Positions 1 through 7,477 of a stretch of DNA of 24,563 nt are shown here, piece by piece. How positions within the stretch are numbered: position 1 is the first letter of the stretch; every line of letters starts with the position of its first letter. Source of the stretch: a bacterium (GTDB lineage Bacteria > Hydrothermota > UBA3072 > B12-G15). The position numbers and the translations under genes were made by a program. A model generated the notes under the pieces. It ran no database searches and was not told the origin of the DNA. It worked only from the letters and a program-made list of their open reading frames with translations. The DNA is taken from contig QNDZ01000005.1 in assembly GCA_003646055.1 (NCBI GenBank), positions 1 to 24,563 of the forward strand, given 5' to 3'.

Positions 1-1
1 A

Positions 2-943
2 AGTGGAATATACGGTGCTGTGCTCTCAAGGAAGTTGAGGAGCATGAACGACCTGATAAAGATGGGCATATTTATAAGCATACTAACAATGTTCTTCACC
101 CTTGGTAATGAACTCCTCACAGGGACAAAAACATTGAAACTTTTCTATCACATTGCAAGCGCCCTTGCAAATGGAGGAATCTCCATTGTTGTCCTTGTTG
201 GTCTGCTGGTGCTGTTTGAGAGGATTTTTCACATATCCACAAACTTCACCTACCTTGAATTATCTAACCTCAACCATCCTCTTTTAAGAGACCTGTCAAT
301 AAAGGCACCTGGGACGTATCACCACAGTATTATGGTTGGAAACCTTGGAGAAGCAGCAGCAGAGGCAATAGGTGCAAATGATATGCTGGCAAGGGTTGGT
401 GGGTACTTCCACGATATTGGTAAGATGGAGAGACCTGAATATTTTATTGAGAATCAGGAAGGTGGATTCAACCCCCATGATGAACTTCCTCCAAAGTTAT
501 CTGTTGCCATTCTTAAGTCCCACGTATCTGAAGGTGTTGAACTCGGGAAAAAACACCATCTGCCTGAACCTATTATTAAAATAATACTTGAGCACCATGG
601 AACATCTCTGATTAAACCCTTCTTTGAAAAGGCCAGGGATATATATGATACTGTACAAGAGGAAGACTTCAGGTACGACGGACCAGTGCCATCCTCAAAG
701 GAATCAGCCATCATAATGCTTGCAGACTCTGTTGAGGCTGCTGTAAAGAGCGTTGAAACTTCAGGGGAAGAAGAGGTAAGGAAGGTTGTTGAGAAAATCT
801 TTGAAATAAAAATGAAGGAGAATCAACTTGACAATGCGGGGCTCTCCATCACTGAACTGAAAACAATTATGGATGTCTTTGTAAAGAGGCTTAAGGCTGC
901 AAGGCACAAAAGGACAAGTTATCCAAGGGTGGAGTTGAAATAA
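2..943 (+). CDS. pgpH: 7TM-HD family c-di-AMP phosphodiesterase, PgpH/YqfF type (5'-truncated)
   Basis: C-terminal part of a 7TM-HD protein. The reading frame is open from base 2, so the gene begins outside the window, and the GTG at 20 is only an internal valine codon. The visible part starts inside the transmembrane region: two hydrophobic segments lie within about the first 75 residues. A cytoplasmic HD hydrolase domain follows, with the family signatures LNHPLLRDLS, APGTYHHSIMVGNL, the metal-binding GYFHDIGK, RPEYFIENQ, LEHHGTSL and LADSVEAA. Characterised relatives (Listeria PgpH) hydrolyse c-di-AMP to pApA, so that activity is inferred here. In many bacteria this gene lies just upstream of ybeY and close to recO, as here. 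The stop codon TAA shares one base with the ybeY ATG (TAATG), which indicates translational coupling. The family assignment is firm; the nucleotide substrate is by homology only. Confidence 0.9.
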   Translation, partial: SGIYGAVLSRKLRSMNDLIKMGIFISILTMFFTLGNELLTGTKTLKLFYHIASALANGGISIVVLVGLLVLFERIFHISTNFTYLELSNLNHPLLRDLSIKAPGTYHHSIMVGNLGEAAAEAIGANDMLARVGGYFHDIGKMERPEYFIENQEGGFNPHDELPPKLSVAILKSHVSEGVELGKKHHLPEPIIKIILEHHGTSLIKPFFEKARDIYDTVQEEDFRYDGPVPSSKESAIIMLADSVEAAVKSVETSGEEEVRKVVEKIFEIKMKENQLDNAGLSITELKTIMDVFVKRLKAARHKRTSYPRVELK

Positions 944-1341
944 TGAAGAAAATCTATCTGAATGTTCTCCCTGAATATAAAGAGGAACTGGAAAAGAAGG
1001 CAAAAGAGGTGATGAAAGGAGAAGGCCTTGAAGGAGAGGTGAGCATCACACTTGTGGATGATACCTTCATGGAGAAACTGAATTTTGAATACAAAGGTAA
1101 AAAGGGAACAACAGATGTTATTGCATTCCCATTCAAAGAGGGAGAGGACAGTGAATTTTCTGGTAATCTCCTGGGCGATATATACATATCCATTGAGCAG
1201 GCATCAAGACAAAAGGTGGGTTCTTTGCTTGATGAATTGAAATTGCTTGTCGTTCACGGACTTCTCCACCTTGCGGGATACAATGATACAACCGATGAGG
1301 AGAGAAAAATCATGAGGAAAAAGGAGGCTGAGTATCTGTGA
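943..1341 (+). CDS. ybeY: Endoribonuclease YbeY (rRNA maturation factor)
   Basis: A 132-residue member of the UPF0054/YbeY family, a metal-dependent endoribonuclease involved in 16S rRNA 3'-end maturation and ribosome quality control. Visible signatures are NFEYKGKKGTTDVIAFPF in the N-terminal half, LLGDIYIS, and the metal site HGLLHLAGY near residue 103. The usual H-x3-H-x5-H triad is incomplete: the third ligand position is Asp (GYND) instead of His (GYDH). As I recall, Bacteroidetes YbeY proteins carry a similar GYKD, so this is probably a lineage form rather than inactivation. The protein is short at the N-terminus compared with E. coli YbeY (about 155 residues) but contains the core. The ATG overlaps the upstream stop by one base; GGAG about 9 nt upstream can serve as ribosome binding site. 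Its stop overlaps the GTG of the next gene. Confidence 0.93.
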   Translation: MKKIYLNVLPEYKEELEKKAKEVMKGEGLEGEVSITLVDDTFMEKLNFEYKGKKGTTDVIAFPFKEGEDSEFSGNLLGDIYISIEQASRQKVGSLLDELKLLVVHGLLHLAGYNDTTDEERKIMRKKEAEYL

Positions 1342-2501
1342 TTATTCCTCTTGTGTCCATTGTTATACTTCTCTTCTTCTCATTCCTTTATTCATCCTCT
1401 GAAACCGCCTATTTTTCTCTCCATCCATACAAACTTGTTTACTACAGAACAAGGGGAAGAATATTTAAGAGACTTCTCCAGTCACCAAGAAGGCTTCTAA
1501 TAACAATCCTTCTTGCAAATACAACCGTTAATGTGATTATATCCGCCCTATCTGAAAGGATTCTCAAGGAAAGACTTTCCTTCTTCCTTATCACTCTCTT
1601 AACAACCTACATCCTGCTCCTGTTTGGTGAATACATTCCAAAGGTTTTTGCAATCAATAAGAAGGAACGCATTATAAATCTTTTCACACCGCCCATGTAT
1701 CTAACTTATACAATTGCCTATCCCTTCTCCTTCCTGTTCAGTTTCTTCCTGAGGTTCATTGACAGGGGCAAGAAGAGGGAAGAACATGTGCTTGAGGATA
1801 TGCTTGAGATTGGATTAAAGGAAGGAGCACTCCAGGAGGTTGAATTCAAGTTCTCAGAGGCATTCATTACACTATCAAAGGAAAGGGCAAAAAACATAAT
1901 GAGGCCAAGGACAGAGATATTCTTTGCCCAGGAAAATAAAACATGCGAAGAGGTTTTGAAGTCTGCACCCATTGGAATCAAAAGGATTCCTGTTTATAAA
2001 GACAATATTGACAATATAACCGGTATCCTTGAACTCAAATGCATATTTGGTGAGAAGGGAAGGATAAAGAAATTTGTAAAACCCGCTGTTTTTGTGAATG
2101 AAGAGACGGATGTGGTTGAATTGCTCCTTTTCTTCAAGAGAACAAAACACAAGGCTGTAATGGTTGTTGATGAATATGGAGGAATATCAGGGATTGTGGA
2201 TATTGAAGATGTTGAAAGAATGTTCCTGAGAAGCCTGGGTGAGAAAGATCCGGATATAAAAAAGGTAGGAGAAGATGAATGGATTGTTGATGGAAGGGTT
2301 CCCATATACAAAATAAATGAACTTCTTCACTCTGATATTGAGGCGTCTGAATTCACAACCATATCAGGGCTCATACTCTACCACATAGGAAGAGTACCCT
2401 CTGAGGGTGAAAGATTCTCCTTCAAGGATATGATAATAACTGTAGAGCATGTGAAAGGACAGAGGATAGAAAAGTTAAGGATAAAGAAGAGGAAGACATG
2501 A
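1338..2501 (+). CDS. CNNM/CorC-like transporter (DUF21 + CBS pair + CorC_HlyC), copy 1
   Basis: A 387-residue membrane protein of the hemolysin C/CorC/CNNM superfamily, associated with Mg2+/Co2+ efflux. Residues 1 to about 150 form the DUF21 membrane domain: an N-terminal hydrophobic segment ending in the conserved SSSETAYFS (residues 19-27), then further membrane segments and GEYIPK near residue 100. Residues about 180-300 form a CBS pair, with IMRPRTEI, RIPVYKDNIDNITGI and VVDEYGGISGIVDIEDV. The last ~80 residues are the CorC_HlyC domain, with TISGLILYHIGRVPSEGE. The start is GTG at 1338, preceded by AAGGAGG about 10 nt upstream and overlapping the ybeY stop by 4 nt. The gene overlaps a paralogue of the same architecture by 4 nt (ATGA), so the two products may work as a heterodimer; this is inference. 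The transported ion cannot be told from sequence. Confidence 0.88.
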   Translation: MIIPLVSIVILLFFSFLYSSSETAYFSLHPYKLVYYRTRGRIFKRLLQSPRRLLITILLANTTVNVIISALSERILKERLSFFLITLLTTYILLLFGEYIPKVFAINKKERIINLFTPPMYLTYTIAYPFSFLFSFFLRFIDRGKKREEHVLEDMLEIGLKEGALQEVEFKFSEAFITLSKERAKNIMRPRTEIFFAQENKTCEEVLKSAPIGIKRIPVYKDNIDNITGILELKCIFGEKGRIKKFVKPAVFVNEETDVVELLLFFKRTKHKAVMVVDEYGGISGIVDIEDVERMFLRSLGEKDPDIKKVGEDEWIVDGRVPIYKINELLHSDIEASEFTTISGLILYHIGRVPSEGERFSFKDMIITVEHVKGQRIEKLRIKKRKT

Positions 2502-3637
2502 TAATACCATTAGTAATACTGCTTTTCATCATATTCTTCAACTCATCGGAGATTGCCTTTGTCTCCTCTAATAAACTCTCCCTTATGAAGGAGAAGGATA
2601 ACGGCTCAATCCAGAGACTCACCTGGCGGTTGTACTCCACACCTGAAATATACTTTTCAACGGTCCTCGTGGGAATCAACCTCTCCCTTGTGATTTTTTC
2701 CGTATATATGGCAGAGAGAAACTCTGTGCTTGAAACAACCCTTCTCACAACCTTCATAGTCCTTATATTTGGAGAGATACTTCCAAAGGTCTTCACACTG
2801 AAAAAACCTGAAAAACTGGCGTATATCTTTTCACTCCCCCTTTATATCTTTTACTTCGTCTTTTATCCAATAATCTTCCTCGTAAAATATCCATCCTTCC
2901 TATTCTTAAAACTCATGAGGGTTGATGTTAAGGATAAAAACATAAGCCGTACTGAAATTGAGGTGGTTCTCAGGGAGAACCTTGTTAAGGGTGTGATGAA
3001 GAAGTCCGAATATGCAGTTCTGAGGAATGTTATATCCTTGAGTAAAAAGAATGTTGCCGATGTTATGATACCAAGGATTAATATTGTTTCATCCGACATC
3101 AAAGATGGAAGAAACGGCGTGATTGAAGCATTCAGGAAACACAGGTTCACAAGAATTCCAATATATAGAGAGAATATTGACAATATCCTTGGTATTGTTA
3201 ATGTAAGAGAGGTTTTCCAATATCCTGACAAGGATATACAGATACTTATAAAACCCGTGAGATTTGTTCCTGAAGACAAAACCTGTGATGTTGTACTTTT
3301 TGAACTACTTTATGATGCAAACAAGGCAGCAATTGTGATTGATGAGTATGGTGGTACTGCAGGATTCATAACCCTTGATGACATTTTCACAAACCTTGTT
3401 GGTGAGGTGATTGACATAAAGAAGGAACTCTCAGGGGCATTCATACTCAAAGGTGATACAAGGATAAACGCTCTTGGAATAGAAGATGAGGAGGAGGATA
3501 CGATTGCTGGATACATTATAAGGCATACAGGAAGGATACCCACAGAGGGAGAGGAGATAGATATTGGTGAGTTAAGGTTCAAGATACTTGATGCAACAGA
3601 TAGGAAAATCAAAAAGGTGCAGGTGTCAAGGCTATGA
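2498..3637 (+). CDS. CNNM/CorC-like transporter (DUF21 + CBS pair + CorC_HlyC), copy 2
   Basis: A 379-residue paralogue of the preceding gene with the same domain order. The DUF21 domain has NSSEIAFVSS at residues 15-24 and GEILPKVF near residue 90. The CBS pair shows VMIPRINIVS, RIPIYRENIDNILGIV and VIDEYGGTAGFITLDDI. The C-terminal CorC_HlyC domain shows TIAGYIIRHTGRIPTEGEEI. The two copies are clearly divergent, so the duplication is not recent. The start overlaps the upstream stop as ATGA, and the 3' end overlaps the YitT gene by 4 nt, continuing the chain of coupled genes. The expected location is the inner membrane with cytoplasmic CBS domains, which in CNNM/CorC relatives bind adenine nucleotides and control ion efflux. 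The substrate is not identifiable. Confidence 0.88.
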   Translation: MIIPLVILLFIIFFNSSEIAFVSSNKLSLMKEKDNGSIQRLTWRLYSTPEIYFSTVLVGINLSLVIFSVYMAERNSVLETTLLTTFIVLIFGEILPKVFTLKKPEKLAYIFSLPLYIFYFVFYPIIFLVKYPSFLFLKLMRVDVKDKNISRTEIEVVLRENLVKGVMKKSEYAVLRNVISLSKKNVADVMIPRINIVSSDIKDGRNGVIEAFRKHRFTRIPIYRENIDNILGIVNVREVFQYPDKDIQILIKPVRFVPEDKTCDVVLFELLYDANKAAIVIDEYGGTAGFITLDDIFTNLVGEVIDIKKELSGAFILKGDTRINALGIEDEEEDTIAGYIIRHTGRIPTEGEEIDIGELRFKILDATDRKIKKVQVSRL

Positions 3638-4476
3638 GAAAAACAAGAAATATAATCTTCATTGTTTTTGGAAGTTTACTCACCTCAATTGGTTACGACC
3701 TTTTCCTCGTTCCACACAAGATTACACCTGGGGGTGTTGGTGGGATTGCCATTGTCCTTTACAACCTCTTTAAATTCCCATTCGGGCTTGGTTACGCGCT
3801 TCTCAATATTCCTATATTCATCCTTGGAATGAAAAATCTTGGGTTCAAGTTTGGAATGAAAACCATACTTTCAATAATTCTCATATTCCTCTTCTCCGAC
3901 TTCATACACTACGTACTGAAGCCCCCCATTCTCACCCATGACCTTCTTCTCTCTTCCCTCTACGGTGCCCTTCTTCTTGGTGCGGGTATAGGATTTGTAT
4001 TCAGGGGTGGAGGTTCTACTGGTGGAACCGACATACTGGGCAGAATTATGAATAAGTACACAGGCCTCTCCACAGGGGTTTCAATACTGATTGTTGACTC
4101 CATAGTAATAGCCATTGCAGGAACAACATTTAAGTCATTTGATATTGTTTTATTCAGTTACATAGCCCTCTTTGTTTCAAGCAAACTTGTGGATATGGTG
4201 CTTGAAGGCAGGGATTATGCAAGACAGGCAATCATTACAACCACAAAAGGGGATAAAGTTGTCGAGGCCATCACAAAAAGGCTTAACAGGGGTTCAACAC
4301 TCATGAAGGGAATTGGTGGATATACAGGTATGGAAAGGGATGTTATTTTTACAGTAATCTCCATAAGGGAAACAGAGGCACTGAGAAATCTCGTCCAGGA
4401 GATTGATCCTGATGCCTTTGTGGTAATAACAACGGCACACGAGGTGCTTGGTAAAGGTTTCCGTCCAAGGGTATAA
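3634..4476 (+). CDS. YitT family membrane protein (YitT_membrane + DUF2179)
   Basis: A 280-residue protein with about six hydrophobic segments in residues 1-190, followed by a soluble ~80-residue C-terminal domain. Family signatures are FGSLLTSIGYDLFLVPHKI, TPGGVGGIAIVLY, FVFRGGGSTGGTDILGR and, at the start of the C-terminal DUF2179 domain, ARQAIITTTKGDKVVEAI and GSTLMKGIGGYTGMERDVI. YitT proteins are widespread inner-membrane proteins of undetermined function; the C-terminal domain has a small regulatory-type alpha/beta fold. The ATG overlaps the upstream stop by 4 nt, and recO begins 2 nt after its stop. Nothing in the sequence tells which solute, if any, it handles. Confidence 0.9.
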   Translation: MRKTRNIIFIVFGSLLTSIGYDLFLVPHKITPGGVGGIAIVLYNLFKFPFGLGYALLNIPIFILGMKNLGFKFGMKTILSIILIFLFSDFIHYVLKPPILTHDLLLSSLYGALLLGAGIGFVFRGGGSTGGTDILGRIMNKYTGLSTGVSILIVDSIVIAIAGTTFKSFDIVLFSYIALFVSSKLVDMVLEGRDYARQAIITTTKGDKVVEAITKRLNRGSTLMKGIGGYTGMERDVIFTVISIRETEALRNLVQEIDPDAFVVITTAHEVLGKGFRPRV

Positions 4477-4478
4477 GT

Positions 4479-5195
4479 GTGCAGGGCACAGACAAAGGAA
4501 TAATAATAAAAAATACACCATTCAGTGATACAAGCCTTATCTCCATGATTTACACAGAAAAGAATGGTCTATCTTCTTTCCTTGCAAAGGGAGGAAGAAG
4601 GCAGAAGAGTCAATTTAGAGGAAAACTTGAATCAGGTTTCCTTGTGTCCTTTGTTTACTACAGGGGTCATTCTGCTGAAATGGGGGTATTGAAGGAAGTG
4701 GAACCCATAGAAACATATCCTGAAATCCGTGAAAATATAACCCTTATGGATGGCATGTACTCCATTCTCTGGGTACTTGAACATAGCCCCACAGAGAAAA
4801 AAATTTTCATCCTTGCAAAAGAGATATTAAAGAGATTGAACACAGAAGGAAGGATTGAAATCCTTCCCTACTTCTTTATGAAATTCTTCAAGATAGAAGG
4901 AATATATCCCAATCTTTTTAGGTGCCATGTGTGTGGTGAAAAAAGTGTATCATGCTTCAGTACAAGGGCTGGTGGAACAATGTGCAGGAAGCATTGTACC
5001 CAGAACGACCTTCCCCTTGGTGAATGGTACAATCTATTAAAGCTCATAGTCAGGGGATATCTGCCTGAATTGAAAGATACAAATGAGAAAGGATTTAAGA
5101 ATATGATGAAGGTGATAATTGAATATGGAGAGTTTCATTCAGGAGACTGGTTCCACCGCCTCAGAGAAATTCTTCCATCCTCAATAAGACCGTAG
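4479..5195 (+). CDS. recO: DNA repair protein RecO
   Basis: A 238-residue RecO, which loads RecA on SSB-coated DNA together with RecR in the RecF pathway. The N-terminal ~80 residues match the RecO OB-fold: GIIIKNTPFSDTSLI, then YTEKNGLSSFLAKGGRRQKS with the typical basic GGRR patch. The middle is the helical domain. A zinc site is visible as CHVCGE (C-x2-C) followed by MCRKHC (C-x3-C). The start is GTG at 4479, two bases after the YitT stop; the next in-frame codons give QGTDKGIII, the expected N-terminus. The 3' end runs 61 bp into the convergent lpxH-like gene on the other strand, so no room exists for a terminator between them. PgpH-ybeY-recO proximity is a common bacterial arrangement; the CorC and YitT genes between them replace dgkA/cdd/era found elsewhere. 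Confidence 0.93.
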   Translation: MQGTDKGIIIKNTPFSDTSLISMIYTEKNGLSSFLAKGGRRQKSQFRGKLESGFLVSFVYYRGHSAEMGVLKEVEPIETYPEIRENITLMDGMYSILWVLEHSPTEKKIFILAKEILKRLNTEGRIEILPYFFMKFFKIEGIYPNLFRCHVCGEKSVSCFSTRAGGTMCRKHCTQNDLPLGEWYNLLKLIVRGYLPELKDTNEKGFKNMMKVIIEYGEFHSGDWFHRLREILPSSIRP

Positions 5196-5851
5196 TATCT
5201 ATGTATCATCCAGTCCCCAAGAACAACAAACAGTTTCTCTCCCTCCCTAAAAGTGTACTGTTCGTGTATATGCCCAATCACAACAACATCTGCACCTTCT
5301 CTGAATTTTCTATGTGCAAACTCAATATATTTCTTTATCCTTGGTTGTTTTCTGCTGGAAGAGATTCTGCTCAATCTTGAAACCATTCTGGCAATCTCAA
5401 ATCCGATGTCTGGATGAATATGTCTGAATAGAAACCTGTTTATATCACTTTTAATAATCAGGGTTACTGGATTAAATCTCCCTGTCTCGTCCCCATGTGC
5501 AAATAGATAATTCACACTACCCAGGTTTATCATTTCCTCCTTCCTGTGAACAACAACACCTATTGAATTAAGAAAATCCCCATGCCAGAAATCATGGTTT
5601 CCTGTCCAGTAATGGATATCCTTGCCCTTATCTCTTAACTCTTTGAACAGAACATACATGGGAAAGAATGCCTTTGGTATCACATGGTTGTATTCATGGT
5701 AGAAATCAAAGATATCTCCAAGAAGGAAAAGGGCATCACAAGACTTCATCTGCTCCCTCACAAAAGAACCAAGTTCTGCCTGAAGCCCTGTTGACTCCTT
5801 CAGAGGAAAATGAGTATCAGATATAAGAAGAACCCTTCTATACCCCTTCAC
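5135..5851 (-). CDS. lpxH: LpxH-like metallophosphoesterase (UDP-2,3-diacylglucosamine hydrolase family)
   Basis: A 238-residue calcineurin-type phosphoesterase resembling LpxH, which cleaves UDP-2,3-diacylglucosamine to lipid X and UMP in lipid A synthesis. All metal-binding motifs are present in order: LLISDTHF (D-x-H), LLGDIFDF, TGNHDFW, FAHGDE and VIGHIHEQY. The GNHD form rather than the proteobacterial GNRD is seen in Bacteroidetes-type homologues. The charged helical insert (about residues 120-175, rich in Arg/Ile) is typical of LpxH. The start codon is GTG at 5851, inside the upstream gene's last codons (14-bp overlap), so translation is probably coupled. It is the last gene of the repeat-protein operon, and its 3' end overlaps recO by 61 bp in antisense. 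A different sugar-nucleotide or general phosphodiesterase role cannot be excluded without the other lpx genes. Confidence 0.82.
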   Translation of the reverse strand: MKGYRRVLLISDTHFPLKESTGLQAELGSFVREQMKSCDALFLLGDIFDFYHEYNHVIPKAFFPMYVLFKELRDKGKDIHYWTGNHDFWHGDFLNSIGVVVHRKEEMINLGSVNYLFAHGDETGRFNPVTLIIKSDINRFLFRHIHPDIGFEIARMVSRLSRISSSRKQPRIKKYIEFAHRKFREGADVVVIGHIHEQYTFREGEKLFVVLGDWMIHRYYGLIEDGRISLRRWNQSPE

Positions 5852-6062
5852 CTGCCATTTCCTTTATTACTTCTATTGCCTCAAAGAAATATTTATTTTT
5901 AAGGAGTTCAACAATTAGATTCAAATACCTATCACCTGTATCAAGGGGCACATCACCACTTTCAGATGCGTCAAAATCAAGAAGGTCCTCTTCCTTCTTC
6001 TCTTCTTCCTTTTTCTCTTTTTTAGATGAAAAGATTTCCTCAAAAGGGGACTTTGCCTCCAT
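5838..6062 (-). CDS. Small charged hypothetical protein (74 aa)
   Basis: I do not recognise this protein. Residues 1-35 are extremely Lys/Glu-rich (runs of KKEKKEEEKKEE) and probably disordered. Residues 36-45 are acidic. Residues 46-74 (RYLNLIVELLKNKYFFEAIE and onward) read as an amphipathic helix hairpin resembling a single TPR-like unit. It is probably a real gene: GGAGG lies 6-7 nt before the ATG, that ATG overlaps the upstream stop (TAATG), and the lpxH-like start lies inside its 3' end, so it sits in a continuously coupled set. Its position after two repeat-helix proteins suggests a small partner or capping peptide of that assembly; this is inference. Confidence 0.68.
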   Translation of the reverse strand: MEAKSPFEEIFSSKKEKKEEEKKEEDLLDFDASESGDVPLDTGDRYLNLIVELLKNKYFFEAIEVIKEMAGEGV

Positions 6063-7474
6063 TATATCCTCCTCTCTTTATATCTGTTTATTGCCTCTTC
6101 AACCTCTATCAGGGAACTATCCATTGATAGTGCCTTTTCCCACATCTCAAGGGCTCTGTCAATGTTGCCCATCTTTTCATACACAAAACCCAGATTTGCA
6201 ATAACCAGTGGGTTCTCCTCCACATTCCTTGCCTTCTCCATGAGTGCCAGTGCTTCTTCCTCCGCACCTTTATTGAAACTGATAACCCCCATTGTCAGGA
6301 TTGCGTCCACATCATCTGGATTCTCATTCAGTATCTCCTCAAGTATCTCCCTTGCCTCTTCGTTCTCTCCACTTTTTGATAGAGCCATTGCAAGATTTAT
6401 CAATATTTCTCTTTTTCTTCCTGCAAGTTCAATGGCCTTTCTGAACTTCTCTATTGCTGATGAAATGTCTCCTGCATAAAAATCAAGCACTCCCTCATCA
6501 TTCAATCTCATCCCCTGACTCACTTTATCCTTCTCTTCCATCTCATTCAACCTTTCCCTCAACTCCTGAAGATATTCAGAAGCCCTTACTGAAAACTCCT
6601 CCATCTTTGCTGCCATGCTCTCAAGTTGTGTAGAAAATTCCTTGAACCCATCCCTCATACCTTCAAGCCCTTCCTTCAATGAGTTAGAAGAGGTTTCAAG
6701 GGAAGACCTGAGATTATCATCCATCCTGTTTATGCCCTCGTTGAGTGTCCCCACCCTAGAAGTAACTTCACCTGATACCTCTGTAATCTTTTTCATAAGA
6801 ACATCAAAGAGTTCTAACAGCTTTTTCATATCAGCATCAAGGGACTCAAAGAATGGACTTACACTCTCCTTCAATTCGTTCATTGGCTGTCCAATCCTTT
6901 CAGGGATACTCCCTATAACCTCCTCAAATGCTTTTATACTCTCACGGATGGCATCTATCTTCTCAACAACCCTTTCCTTCAAATCACCACCATTCCTGTC
7001 CATTGTATTGATTATCTCCTCCCTGACAGAGGAAAGGGCTTCAACAAACCTGTTTCCAACCTCATTGATGGAATTCCCATAACCCCTAAGTTCAGGGATA
7101 ATCTTCTCATCAATCACTGAATCTATCTTGCTGGTAACTGAATCAAAATCAACCTGAACACTTCCTACAAGTTCTGGTATCTTCTCAAGTTTCTCCCCAA
7201 GGTCTGAAATTCTCTGGGATGTCTCATGCTGTATGTTGTAAAGGTCGTCGTGAAGATTTATACTGATATTCTGGAGTGCTTTCTTGATTGGAAGAATCTC
7301 CCCAAGGAAGAGAAGATTGCAACTCTCCTCTTCACTGTTATAAAACTCACATTTCTCCTTCTGGCAATCAATCTCAATGATTTCATAAACACGCTTCTTT
7401 TCAACACTCCCATCCTCCTTCTTTACCTCCTCCTCTTTCAATGCAATTCCTGATAGATATGGACAAAAACCCAT
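6062..7474 (-). CDS. Four-cysteine / coiled-coil / TPR protein
   Basis: A 470-residue soluble protein of unrecognised function with three clear parts. Residues 1-55 carry four cysteines at 4, 37, 42 and 52 (FCPYL, then DCQKEKCEFY, then ESCNLL), spaced like a small metal or redox centre. Residues about 60-310 are a long heptad-like helical region with many Ile/Leu/Val at a/d positions and few prolines, reminiscent of chemoreceptor or apolipoprotein-like coiled coils; no membrane segment is present. Residues about 320-470 form three to four TPR repeats (GVLDFYAGDISSAIEKFRKA, then INLAMALSKSGENEEAREIL, then IANLGFVYEKMGNIDRALEM). GGGAGG lies about 7 nt before the ATG, four bases downstream of the upstream gene's stop. 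It is cotranscribed with the 1178-residue repeat protein, so a shared scaffold or sensor complex is likely. Confidence 0.8.
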   Translation of the reverse strand: MGFCPYLSGIALKEEEVKKEDGSVEKKRVYEIIEIDCQKEKCEFYNSEEESCNLLFLGEILPIKKALQNISINLHDDLYNIQHETSQRISDLGEKLEKIPELVGSVQVDFDSVTSKIDSVIDEKIIPELRGYGNSINEVGNRFVEALSSVREEIINTMDRNGGDLKERVVEKIDAIRESIKAFEEVIGSIPERIGQPMNELKESVSPFFESLDADMKKLLELFDVLMKKITEVSGEVTSRVGTLNEGINRMDDNLRSSLETSSNSLKEGLEGMRDGFKEFSTQLESMAAKMEEFSVRASEYLQELRERLNEMEEKDKVSQGMRLNDEGVLDFYAGDISSAIEKFRKAIELAGRKREILINLAMALSKSGENEEAREILEEILNENPDDVDAILTMGVISFNKGAEEEALALMEKARNVEENPLVIANLGFVYEKMGNIDRALEMWEKALSMDSSLIEVEEAINRYKERRI

Positions 7475-7477
7475 TTT

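Noticed and set aside
5130..5200. Intrinsic terminator between recO and the lpxH-like gene
   Set aside because: The region is coding on both strands and no GC-rich hairpin followed by a T run was found; the same holds at 19114-19121.
6162..7082. Two plus-strand open frames of 105 and 155 codons opposite the coiled-coil/TPR gene
   Set aside because: They lie antisense to a clearly conserved repeat/coiled-coil frame; their Ser/Phe/Leu-rich low-complexity translations are typical of the complement of Glu/Lys/Leu-rich coding sequence.
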